Below, piece by piece: positions 24,612 to 32,063 of a DNA stretch of 47,173 bases. The notes beneath the pieces were generated by a model. It had not been told where the DNA came from. It did no database searches and saw only the letters and a program-made list of their open reading frames with translations. Both the position numbers and the translations under genes were made by a program. The stretch is from Elusimicrobiota bacterium (GTDB lineage Bacteria > Elusimicrobiota > Elusimicrobia > Elusimicrobiales > UBA9959), in assembly GCA_026388125.1 (NCBI GenBank), contig JAPLKJ010000259.1:1-47173 (forward strand), in the 5' to 3' direction. How positions within the stretch are numbered: position 1 is the first letter of the stretch; every line of letters starts with the position of its first letter.

Positions 24612-25154
24612 ATGAAAATATTCAGGGAGGGCAGATCCCGCGTTCTGACGGGTTCGGCGCTGGCGCTGGCGGGCCTGTGCGGCGTTATGGCCGCGCTGGC
24701 GGTTTCCGACCTGCTGACGCTGCTGCGGCTTAACTCCACCTCCACTTTTTACCTGTTCCTGGCGCGCGCCACGGTGCCCACGGAAATGCCGCCGCTGGCC
24801 GCGCTCGCCGCGCGCAGCCCGGGGCTGCTGTTCGCCGTGGCCGCCCTGCTGTGGCTGTCCGGCTGCGTGCTGGCGCTGGGGGTCTGGCGCCGCGCCGAGT
24901 GGGCCAGGCGGGGCGCCGTGGCCATGCTTTATCTGTGCAGCGCCACCGCGCTGCTGGCGCTGCTGTTCCCGTCGCTTATCGTGCCGGCGCCGCTCGTCTA
25001 TGACGGCGTATCCATAGCGCCGGAGTTCAACGCCGCGGTTAAGGCCATGGCTTTTTACCTGCGGCTGGTCAGCGTGCTCGGGGGCGGGCTGTGTTTCTGG
25101 TGGGCGCTGCTGCTTGACCGCGGCGCGCTCAAGGGCGAGTTCCAAAAACGGTGA
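24612..25154 (+). CDS. Small membrane protein, first gene of the putative modification operon
   Basis: A 180-residue integral membrane protein with four hydrophobic helices (about residues 15-40, 68-90, 103-125 and 148-170), separated by short loops. No enzymatic motif is visible and I do not recognise the family. Its stop overlaps a possible GTG start of the next gene, and the ATG preferred for that gene is 14 bases downstream. The same promoter probably serves the DUF2207-like protein, the radical SAM enzyme and the last membrane protein. A role as partner or anchor of the DUF2207-like protein is an inference from position only. Confidence 0.75.
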   Translation: MKIFREGRSRVLTGSALALAGLCGVMAALAVSDLLTLLRLNSTSTFYLFLARATVPTEMPPLAALAARSPGLLFAVAALLWLSGCVLALGVWRRAEWARRGAVAMLYLCSATALLALLFPSLIVPAPLVYDGVSIAPEFNAAVKAMAFYLRLVSVLGGGLCFWWALLLDRGALKGEFQKR

Positions 25155-25168
25155 AGACGGGGAACGCT

Positions 25169-26854
25169 ATGAAAAAACTTACGGGTTCAACGCTTTTAGC
25201 CGCCGCGCTTTTATTATGCGCCGGCCGGGCTTTCGCGGGCTACGAGCTGAAATGGGCGGAGACCGACGTGATACTGGATAAGGACGGCCGCGCGCGCGTT
25301 ACCTACCAACTGCGCTGGCACTGTTCGAACGCGGAGCTGCATGGTTTTTACTTCGAGGGCTTCATGGAGAACCCGGCTTTCGACCACGCCGGCTCCTACG
25401 CCGTGGACCAGAACGGCCAGCGGTATCCGCTGGAGATCAAAGCCGTCAATCCGCTCAAGTACGATATCGTGCTCGCCGGCGGCCAGACTTTCCGCGACGG
25501 GGAGCTTACCTACGTGTTCCGCTACGACGCCGACCTGCAGGGGCCCGGCAACGTGGTCTATACCAGGGCCGGGGATAAAAAACTGGCGGTCTTCAACTGG
25601 TCGCCGGTGCAGTGGGACGTGCCGCTGGAGCATTACACCCTTACCGTGCATTTTCCGGTGGAGCTGCCTTCCGCCGCGGTCACGCCCGAAGCGCTGGCGG
25701 CCATCCCGTTCCTTACCGAAAAATTCGTCAGCGAGAAATTCCTGGTAGATTACCCGACGGCGGTCACGGCCGCCGGAAAGAATATTTTTACGGTCAGGTT
25801 CCATAAGAACAGCGCCCCGGCAAAATTCAGCATGCAGACGCAGGTGTACCTGGGTGGCGGCTATTTCTCCCTGGAGCGCATGGCGCGGCCGCTCACGGGC
25901 GGCGCGGCGGCCGCCGTGGCCGCCGCGGACGCCGGGAAATACAAGCCGGCCGTAGAGCGCTATATGCTCAACCGGTTCTTCCCCGGCAGCCCGCTGGGCC
26001 GGACGCCCATGCGCAGGGGGGAGCTGTTCGCGGCGGCCCTGGCCGCGCTGGCTTTCCTGGCGCTGCTGCCGCTGTTCATAATGGCGCGCAAGCACCGCTC
26101 CATGCTGGCCGCGCGCGAGGGCATAGCCGCCGTGAACTGGGACGGCACGGAATGGGTGGCGCCCAAGGTGCAGGTAAGCACCTTCCGCAAGCCGGGCAAA
26201 GTGGCCAAGAACCTGTCGCCGCTGGAGGCCGGGCTGCTGCTCGACCAGCCGCTTAACACGCTGGTGGCGCTGATGCTTTCGAACATGGAGCGCAAGGGGC
26301 TGCTGAGCGTGACGGGCGAAAGCCCGCTGACCGTGGAGCTCATTGCCGGCGCGCACGCGAGCGCCGACCCCTACGAGAGCGCGCTGCTGGCCGCGGTGAA
26401 GCCGGACGGCACGCTGAACACGGCCGCCGTGGAGAGCGCCATGCGCGGTATCGCCGCGGGCATGGAGCAGAAGCTGTGGGACTGCGACCTGGAGGCCACG
26501 CGCGCCTGCTACCGCGGCCAGCTGGAGGGCTACGCCCCCGGCTCCGGCGACGTGGACCGGGATTATTACTGGACCTATTACTACGCGCGGCACCGGGGGC
26601 AGCACGGGCAGTATTACAGGCGCGCGGAAACCGCAGCCGCCGAGGTGGAGAATTCCATGCCCAATCTGAAGTCGACTTTCGGCGAGTTCCGCGCCTCCGC
26701 CGTGTGCTACGAGGGCGCGTTCGCCAACACCGCCTGCCACGACGCCTGCCACTCGGCCTGCCACGACGCGTGCCATTCGGCCTGCCACAGCGCCTGCCAT
26801 TCGGCGTGCCACGGCGCCTGCCATTCCGCCTGCGTGAGCGGCGGCGGGCATTAA
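25169..26854 (+). CDS. DUF2207-like membrane protein with a C-terminal (Cys-His-x-Ala)8 tail
   Basis: A 561-residue protein. It has a signal peptide (residues 1-23, MKKLTGSTLLAAALLLCAGRAFA) and an extracytoplasmic beta-rich domain to about residue 250, with DUF2207-type features (DVILDKDGRARVTYQL, LAVFNWSPVQWDVPLEHY). One transmembrane helix lies at about residues 285-307. A cytoplasmic region follows with the winged-helix-like segment LSPLEAGLLLDQPLNTLVALMLSNMERKGLLSV. After a Tyr/Arg-rich linker the last 39 residues are eight CHxA repeats (x = D,S,D,S,S,S,G,S), a ninth Cys, and VSGGGH. Topology puts this tail in the cytosol, where the adjacent radical SAM enzyme acts. I infer that the tail is the modified or metal-binding element. 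An alternative GTG start at 25151 adds six residues. Confidence 0.85.
   Translation: MKKLTGSTLLAAALLLCAGRAFAGYELKWAETDVILDKDGRARVTYQLRWHCSNAELHGFYFEGFMENPAFDHAGSYAVDQNGQRYPLEIKAVNPLKYDIVLAGGQTFRDGELTYVFRYDADLQGPGNVVYTRAGDKKLAVFNWSPVQWDVPLEHYTLTVHFPVELPSAAVTPEALAAIPFLTEKFVSEKFLVDYPTAVTAAGKNIFTVRFHKNSAPAKFSMQTQVYLGGGYFSLERMARPLTGGAAAAVAAADAGKYKPAVERYMLNRFFPGSPLGRTPMRRGELFAAALAALAFLALLPLFIMARKHRSMLAAREGIAAVNWDGTEWVAPKVQVSTFRKPGKVAKNLSPLEAGLLLDQPLNTLVALMLSNMERKGLLSVTGESPLTVELIAGAHASADPYESALLAAVKPDGTLNTAAVESAMRGIAAGMEQKLWDCDLEATRACYRGQLEGYAPGSGDVDRDYYWTYYYARHRGQHGQYYRRAETAAAEVENSMPNLKSTFGEFRASAVCYEGAFANTACHDACHSACHDACHSACHSACHSACHGACHSACVSGGGH
26732..26833 (+). repeat. 12-bp tandem repeat encoding the CHxA tail
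   Basis: Eight and a half units of GCNTGCCAYNNN, in frame with the DUF2207-like gene, each encoding Ala-Cys-His-x. Third positions vary freely (GCC/GCG, CAC/CAT), and serine is written TCG, AGC and TCC. The repeat is therefore conserved in protein but diverged in DNA. Confidence 0.95.
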
Positions 26855-26855
26855 A

Positions 26856-28199
26856 ATGAAAAAAAAGGACTGGGAGAAGCGGGTGGACTGGATAGACGCT
26901 TACGTGGAGCGCATAAGGCCCTACGTGCGCGTCCGCGTAAAGGACAGCCTGCTGATAAAGATCCCCAACCAGGCCTGGAAGCTGAACCCGCAGGGCGTGA
27001 AGCTGCTGGCTTTCCTGCTCGGCGGCGGCCGCGTTCTCGAGGTGATGGGGAAATACGCGGACAAGGAAAAGATCAGCCTGGACGTTTACGCTTTCTTCCG
27101 CGACCTCGGCGCGCTGCTCAAGGGCTGTTACGACGAGCGCGCGGAAAGGCTGGCCGTCGAGAAAACCCCTTTCGCGCTGCCGTACAACGAGCTGCCGGTC
27201 TTGAGCGAGATAGCGCTGACCTACAGGTGCAACCTGGCCTGCCGCTTCTGCTACGCCTCCTGCGGCTGCCGCAAGGACGAGTCGGCCAAAGAGCTGGGCA
27301 CGGCGGAGATAAAAAAGATCCTGGACATAATAGCAGGCGAGGCGGAGATCCCCTCGGTGAGCTTTACCGGCGGCGAACCGCTGCTGCGCCCGGACATTGC
27401 CGAACTGGTGGCCCACGCCAAGCGGCGCGGCCTGTGGGTAAATTTGATAACCAACGGCACGCTGGCCACCCCGGAGACCGCGGGGGCGCTTAAACTCGCC
27501 GGCCTTGATTCCGCGCAGGTGAGCATAGAGGCCGGCGAGGCCGGCCTGCACGACAGGATAGCCGCGGTGCCGGGCGCTTTCGCGCTGACCCTGGCCGGCC
27601 TGCGCAATATCCGGGCGGCCGGCATAAGGGTGCACACCAACACCACGGTGTCGGCGCTCAATAAAGCCGCGGTGGAAGAAATAGCCGGCCTGGTGAAAGA
27701 GCTGGGCCTGGACAAGTTCTCGATGAACATGCTGATGCCGGTGGGCTCGGCCGGGGCGAACCTGGAGGAAACTTTCATTTCCTATACGGAGATAGGCCCG
27801 GTAGTGGACCGCGCGCGCGAGCGCGCCGCGGAGCTGGGGCTCGAGTTCATGTGGTATTCGCCCACGCCTATCTGCATCTACAATCCCATAGCGAAAGGCC
27901 TGGGCAATAAAGGCTGCTCCGCCTGCGACGGCCTGCTGAGCGTGGCGCCCAACGGCGATATCCTGCCCTGTTCGAGCTACCCCAAGCCCATGGGCAACAT
28001 CCTGGCGCACAAAGGCGGCTTCGCCGCGCTGTGGAGCTCGGCGCCCTTCAAATATTTCCAGGAAAAACGCTTCGCGCACGCGCTGTGCAGGGCCTGCGAC
28101 GTGCTGGCGCACTGCAACGGCGCCTGCCCGCTTTACTGGGAGCGGGCAGGCTACGGGGAACTGGAGGCGGCCCGCGCCGCCGCCACAGGAACGGTATGA
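26856..28199 (+). CDS. Radical SAM/SPASM peptide maturase with N-terminal PqqD-like recognition domain
   Basis: A 447-residue enzyme. Residues about 24-100 resemble a PqqD/RRE domain (VKDSLLIKIPNQAWKLNPQG, then ISLDVYAFFRDLGALLKG), which in known systems binds the leader or carrier region of a ribosomal peptide. The radical SAM cluster is C125-x3-C129-x2-C132 (YRCNLACRFCYASCGC), with GGEP at 172-175 and a SAM-binding ITNGT. The C-terminal SPASM region supplies Cys at 340, 354, 357, 372, 411, 414, 420 and 424, enough for two auxiliary 4Fe-4S clusters. This layout is that of PqqE-like and thioether-forming maturases. It begins one base after the stop of the CHxA-tail protein, so that tail is the obvious candidate substrate. 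The reaction is not known. Confidence 0.9.
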   Translation: MKKKDWEKRVDWIDAYVERIRPYVRVRVKDSLLIKIPNQAWKLNPQGVKLLAFLLGGGRVLEVMGKYADKEKISLDVYAFFRDLGALLKGCYDERAERLAVEKTPFALPYNELPVLSEIALTYRCNLACRFCYASCGCRKDESAKELGTAEIKKILDIIAGEAEIPSVSFTGGEPLLRPDIAELVAHAKRRGLWVNLITNGTLATPETAGALKLAGLDSAQVSIEAGEAGLHDRIAAVPGAFALTLAGLRNIRAAGIRVHTNTTVSALNKAAVEEIAGLVKELGLDKFSMNMLMPVGSAGANLEETFISYTEIGPVVDRARERAAELGLEFMWYSPTPICIYNPIAKGLGNKGCSACDGLLSVAPNGDILPCSSYPKPMGNILAHKGGFAALWSSAPFKYFQEKRFAHALCRACDVLAHCNGACPLYWERAGYGELEAARAAATGTV

Positions 28200-28214
28200 G
28201 ATTTGGGAGGTCAT

Positions 28215-29261
28215 ATGTCTTTTTTTCCGCCGCCTGAAAAACAGGACGCGATAGCCTTTATCTTCTTCAAAGGCCTGCCGTACAGGGCGCGCATGGCGCT
28301 GGCCGCGCTGCTGCTGGCCCTGGGCGTGCTGGCGCAGCTGGCCGGGGTTTTCCTGCCGGGGCTTTTGCTGGTGGCGCTGGGCTCCGCCATGGGGATGGTA
28401 AAGGGCTATAACGCGGCGCCCGAGCTGGCCGCCGGCGAGGGCAAATGGGAGCGCGTCACGCCGGACGAATACCTGAAGATAAAGATAAAAGCGGAGGAGC
28501 TGGAAAAATGGGACCGGGACGCGTTCGACATAACCAGCGGCCCCGGCCTCGCGCTGCTGCTGGGCGTGGCCGGGGTGTGCGTCGCGGTCTACCTGTTCCT
28601 CGCTACCAGCGGCGCCCAGGAGAGCGCTTTTTATTTCGCGGCCGACGCGGCGGTGGTGTTCCTGTCGCAATGGCTTTCCGGCACCCGGCGCTACCTTAAG
28701 CAGGACCAGCTGGTCATAAAGATCGGGCTGCTGGAGGGCATCATGGGCATGCTGGCCGACCCCAGCGCCTACCAGGTGTTCCCGATGCTGCTGATAAAGA
28801 AAACGGAAGCCGGCAAAGACGTGCCCGCCGACGCGCGGCTTATGATCAAACTGCCGGCGGCGCCCGCGGATTTTTACGGCGTGCAGACGCAGGTGTCCAT
28901 TAATTCGGTAAAGGGCACGGATTTCCCGTACCTGTACTGCGTGCTGGTGGCTAAAAAAGGCGGGAACCTGCTGGGGCATTACGCGGATTTCACCAAGGGC
29001 GTCAACCCGGAGCCGGGCGCGCTGGACAAGCTGGCCGGTTTTTTCAGTTTCCCCGCAGCCGGGAGCTCGACGGTGGTTTTTGAGCCGGGCTCGGATAAGG
29101 ACGTGGACGTGCTGGTGGTGCGCCAGTTCACTACGCGCACCGGCGGCTACCATACCGACGAGGGGCAGGCCGCGCGCGTGGTGCAGGCCGCCCTCGGCCT
29201 GGCGGTAAAAATGACGGCGCGGCCGGTCCCCGCGAAGCCGGCCAAAGAACACTCTGTTTAA
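28215..29261 (+). CDS. Membrane protein of unknown function, last gene of the modification operon
   Basis: A 348-residue protein with two hydrophobic helices at about residues 28-60, a charged stretch, two more helices at about 113-155, and a soluble C-terminal domain of about 180 residues. That domain is rich in beta-type segments (YQVFPMLLIKKTEAG, YGVQTQVSINSVKGTDFPYLYCVLVAKK, DVDVLVVRQFTTRTGGYHTD). I do not recognise a family. The start is MSFFPPPEKQ after a GGGAGGT ribosome-binding site, 15 bases past the radical SAM stop. Its place in the operon suggests it works with the CHxA-tail protein, perhaps as a membrane partner; nothing in its sequence indicates catalysis. Confidence 0.75.
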   Translation: MSFFPPPEKQDAIAFIFFKGLPYRARMALAALLLALGVLAQLAGVFLPGLLLVALGSAMGMVKGYNAAPELAAGEGKWERVTPDEYLKIKIKAEELEKWDRDAFDITSGPGLALLLGVAGVCVAVYLFLATSGAQESAFYFAADAAVVFLSQWLSGTRRYLKQDQLVIKIGLLEGIMGMLADPSAYQVFPMLLIKKTEAGKDVPADARLMIKLPAAPADFYGVQTQVSINSVKGTDFPYLYCVLVAKKGGNLLGHYADFTKGVNPEPGALDKLAGFFSFPAAGSSTVVFEPGSDKDVDVLVVRQFTTRTGGYHTDEGQAARVVQAALGLAVKMTARPVPAKPAKEHSV

Positions 29262-29263
29262 AG

Positions 29264-30949
29264 TTATTTAGCGGTCGTCCCCCCGGTATCCGCGGCCGGA
29301 GGCGTAAAGCCGTAGGCGAGGCCAAGCGCGCGCGCTTCGGGGCCGATGTCCGAATTCCCGGCGGCCAGCGCCAGGAACTCCGCGGCCGCTTCCGTATTCC
29401 TGCCCAGCCCGGCCAGGACCTGGGCCCGCTCCAGCCTGAAGCGCCCGCTGCCGGGCTCCAGTTCCAGGGCCCGTTGGCAGAGCTCCAGCGCGCCGCCGTA
29501 ATTCCTGGCGCGGCGTTCAGTCTCGGCCAGGTGCGCCAGCAGCAGCGGGAACCGGGTGCGGAACTGGTCCCGCATGCCGGCCGTCCAGAAATTGCTGATC
29601 AGCAGTTTGCCGAGCTTTTCAGGCGAGACAGCCGCCTCCCTGAGCAGGCCGGGCTCCTCCTCCCTGACGCGGGAAAGTTCTGCCAGCACCGCCTCGTTGA
29701 GGCCCTGCCTGTCCATGCCGAAAAAAGCGTAGTTGAGCCGCCGCAGCGCCTCTTCGCGCGCGGGCGCGGGTACCGGCCCGAATTTAGCCGGCGAGAACTT
29801 CCCGAAGCCTTTTACCGCGCAGGCCGCCGCCGCCCGGAAAACCTCGTTCCAGACCGCCTTGTTGTATTCCGGCCGCCAGTGCATGCCGTCGGAGAATTCG
29901 CCGAAGCCGGGCAGCCCGTCCGGGGAAAGGTCCCGGAACAGCTTTTCAAGGTCGGCCACGCAGACGCCTTCCGCGGCCGCAGTTTCCTTTATCATGTCGT
30001 TGCGCGCCCGGTCGGCCCTGTTCATTTCCGGGTCAAAGGCCAGGGCGCTGAAATAATACGGCCCGGCCTGCGCCGGTTCGCCCAGCTTATCCAGCGTTCT
30101 CGCCGTGTAAAAGTTCTCGAAATGGCCGCGCGGCCGGCCTTTCAGCGCCAGCCTGAACTTCTCCAGGGCCTGCGCGTATTTCCCGTCGTAAAACAGCCTG
30201 TAGCCCGCGGCGAACGGCTCGCCGGCCAGGGACAGGGGCATGCGCGACGGCAGGCCGCGCACGTTCACCGGCAGCGTGCAGAAGAGCAGCGGGACTTTCT
30301 TCTTTTTTGCCGCCCGCGCCATTTTCTCGAGCATCTCTCGGTGCATTTTCAGGGAAGCTTTCTTCCTGGCCTGCTGCTGGTCGTCGCCGTCCTTCACTGA
30401 ATAGTAGTGCTCCAGCAGCCGTGACTGCCGCCGCCTGAGGTCGAACTCCAGGCCCGGACACATTTCGGTCACGCCTTCGTGGTTGCCGCTGAAAAGCACC
30501 AGCAGGTCGGGGGAGTAGTTCAGTATCTCAGCCAGGACCATCTCGATGCGGTAGCTGTCGTAGCCGCCCATGCCGAAATTGAGCATTTCAACCCTTGCGC
30601 CGCCGCCGCCGATCAGGGCGCCGTTCCTCGCCATGCCGCCGTGCGTCCAGCCGCCCGGGACGTCGATGTCTATGATCTCGGCCCCGTCGCGCAGTATCAC
30701 CGCGGCGGATTCTCCGAGCAGGAAGACCCGGCGCACGCCCGCTGCCTTGCGCGCCGAAAAACGCTCCGGCAGCATTTTATTCCTTACCGGGGACAAGGCG
30801 TCCCCGCCGCCGGTCCGGCTGTAAAAAGGCTGTTTTATGCTTTCGCAGAAATAGCCGCTGCGGTCGGCGTCCTGCGCCGCGGCGCGGCCGCTCCACGGGA
30901 GCGCGGCGCAGCTCAGGAGACAGATACCGCGGAGAAGGATTTTTTTCAT
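29264..30949 (-). CDS. Secreted SGNH-hydrolase-like protein with TPR-type repeats
   Basis: A 561-residue protein with a signal peptide (MKKILLRGICLLSCAALPWSGRAAA). Residues about 70-400 have SGNH/GDSL blocks: VFLLGESAA (block I, with GES), LNFGMGGYDS (block II), LVLFSGNHEG (block III), and DGMHWRPEY (block V, D-x2-H). A TPR-like insertion (YDGKYAQALEKFRLAL, PYYFSALAFDP) lies in the middle, and more TPR-like helices follow near the C-terminus (GGALELCQRALELEPGS). Such proteins include sugar O-acetyl esterases or related hydrolases of the cell envelope. It is convergent with the modification operon, two bases away. A TAGAAT box lies 15 bases before its ATG. Confidence 0.78.
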   Translation of the reverse strand: MKKILLRGICLLSCAALPWSGRAAAQDADRSGYFCESIKQPFYSRTGGGDALSPVRNKMLPERFSARKAAGVRRVFLLGESAAVILRDGAEIIDIDVPGGWTHGGMARNGALIGGGGARVEMLNFGMGGYDSYRIEMVLAEILNYSPDLLVLFSGNHEGVTEMCPGLEFDLRRRQSRLLEHYYSVKDGDDQQQARKKASLKMHREMLEKMARAAKKKKVPLLFCTLPVNVRGLPSRMPLSLAGEPFAAGYRLFYDGKYAQALEKFRLALKGRPRGHFENFYTARTLDKLGEPAQAGPYYFSALAFDPEMNRADRARNDMIKETAAAEGVCVADLEKLFRDLSPDGLPGFGEFSDGMHWRPEYNKAVWNEVFRAAAACAVKGFGKFSPAKFGPVPAPAREEALRRLNYAFFGMDRQGLNEAVLAELSRVREEEPGLLREAAVSPEKLGKLLISNFWTAGMRDQFRTRFPLLLAHLAETERRARNYGGALELCQRALELEPGSGRFRLERAQVLAGLGRNTEAAAEFLALAAGNSDIGPEARALGLAYGFTPPAADTGGTTAK

Positions 30950-31028
30950 AGGCGCGCCGCTGAAATTCTAGCAGTTTTAAATAAAAGAATACGCGGAGCC
31001 GCGGGCCGCCGCCGCCGCACATATTTAA

Positions 31029-31060
31029 TATAATAGAAATATCGGACCGCCGGAGGAGAA
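31029..31060 (+). promoter_or_regulatory. -10 box and strong ribosome-binding site of nifU
   Basis: TATAAT at 31029-31034 is followed by GGAGGAGAA at 31052-31060, five bases before the nifU ATG. The leader would be about 25 bases. No matching -35 is seen, since the upstream sequence is GC-only. Unlike several other genes of the window this one has a normal leader. Confidence 0.5.
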
Positions 31061-31065
31061 TTACC

Positions 31066-31899
31066 ATGTGGAACTATACCGATAAAGTTTTTGAACACTT
31101 TAAAAACCCGAAGAACGTGGGCGAGATAGAGAACCCGGACGCCGTGGGCGAGGTGGGCAGCATAGTCTGCGGCGACGCCCTTAAGCTGACGCTGCGGATA
31201 GACCGCGCCGCGGATAAAATAGCCGACGCCAAATTCAAGACCTTCGGCTGCGCCAGCGCCATAGCTTCCTCCTCCGCCCTTACCGAGATGATAAAAGGGC
31301 TTACGCTCGCGGAGGCCGCCAAGATAACCAACCAGCAGATAGCCGACTTCCTGGGCGGCCTGCCCGGCGAGAAGATGCATTGCTCCGTGATGGGCATGGA
31401 GGCCCTGGAGGCCGCCATAAAGAACTACCGCGGCGGCAAGGCCGAGAAGGTCATCATGGGCTCCGGCGAGAAGATAGTCTGCAAGTGCTTCAGCGTGACG
31501 GAATCCGTCATCCTGAAAGCCATAAAGCTCAACAACCTGCGTACCGTGGCGGAAGTGACCAATTTCACCAAGGCCGGCGGCGGCTGCGGCCAGTGCAAGG
31601 GCGAGATAGAGAAGATACTCAAGGACCACTGGGCCGAGGCCGAGCACAAGCGCTTCGCCGGCATGACCGTGGTGGAAAAGATCAAGATGATAGAGAAGGT
31701 GCTGGCCGAGGAGATAAACCCGAAGCTCAAGGCCGACGGCGGCTGGATGGAGCTGGTGGACATACAGGGGCAGAAGGTGAAGCTCCGCTTCCTCGGCATG
31801 TGCCACGGCTGCCCGTCCTCCGGCGCCACGCTCAAGAACGTGGTGGAGAAGGAATTGCGCGAGCGCATCGATCCGGCTATAGAGATAGAGGCTGAATAA
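31066..31899 (+). CDS. nifU: Iron-sulfur cluster scaffold NifU (full three-domain form)
   Basis: A 277-residue scaffold. The IscU-like N-terminal domain has the three ligand cysteines C35 (VCGD), C62 (FGCAS) and C106 (MHCSV), with Asp37 conserved. A central BFD-like ferredoxin domain has C139-x-C141 and C174-x2-C177. The C-terminal Nfu domain has CHGCPSS near residue 245. It accepts sulfur from NifS and assembles clusters for transfer to apoproteins. No nitrogenase genes are visible, and this NifU/NifS pair is used as the general Fe-S system in many anaerobes, which suits the several Fe-S enzymes here. nifS follows after an unusual 164-base spacer. Confidence 0.96.
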   Translation: MWNYTDKVFEHFKNPKNVGEIENPDAVGEVGSIVCGDALKLTLRIDRAADKIADAKFKTFGCASAIASSSALTEMIKGLTLAEAAKITNQQIADFLGGLPGEKMHCSVMGMEALEAAIKNYRGGKAEKVIMGSGEKIVCKCFSVTESVILKAIKLNNLRTVAEVTNFTKAGGGCGQCKGEIEKILKDHWAEAEHKRFAGMTVVEKIKMIEKVLAEEINPKLKADGGWMELVDIQGQKVKLRFLGMCHGCPSSGATLKNVVEKELRERIDPAIEIEAE

Positions 31900-31906
31900 C
31901 CCGGGG

Positions 31907-32038
31907 AGGGGCCAGCCCCTGGTCGGGCCCGGCGGGCGCGGGGTCGGCCACACCGTGGCCGACCCTCATCACTCGGGCGGCGCGCTTATGCAAGCGCCGC
32001 CCTCCGCGAAGGCCTGCCGAACCCGATCAGGGGTTGGC
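31907..32038. promoter_or_regulatory. Four successive hairpins in the nifU-nifS spacer
   Basis: H1: AGGGGC/GCCCCT at 31907-31920. H2: GGGTCGGCCAC/GTGGCCGACCC at 31941-31965, a perfect 11-bp stem with a 3-base loop. H3: 31975-32002, a GGGCGGCGC..GCGCCGCCC type stem with an AAGC/GCTT core. H4: GCCGAACCC/GGGGTTGGC at 32016-32038 with one mismatch. None has a T-run, so they are not terminators. They may stabilise or process the mRNA, or set the nifU:nifS ratio. A structured RNA or a REP-like cluster is possible. Confidence 0.6.
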
Positions 32039-32063
32039 CCGGCCGAAGGGCGAAGAGGACAAT

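Noticed and set aside
26732-26833. 12-bp repeat as a possible CRISPR-like or minisatellite array
   Set aside because: The repeat is in frame inside a gene with synonymous variation only, and has no spacers.
25214-26851. 545-codon minus-strand frame opposite the DUF2207-like gene
   Set aside because: Low-complexity Ala/Gly/Arg/His composition with no start signals, and fully covered by a gene with a signal peptide and domains on the other strand.
26340-29252. Very long minus-strand open frame (970 codons) opposite the modification operon
   Set aside because: It has Arg/His/Gly/Gln-rich composition with no motifs, and it lies opposite well-supported genes. It is an artefact of high GC with few stop codons.
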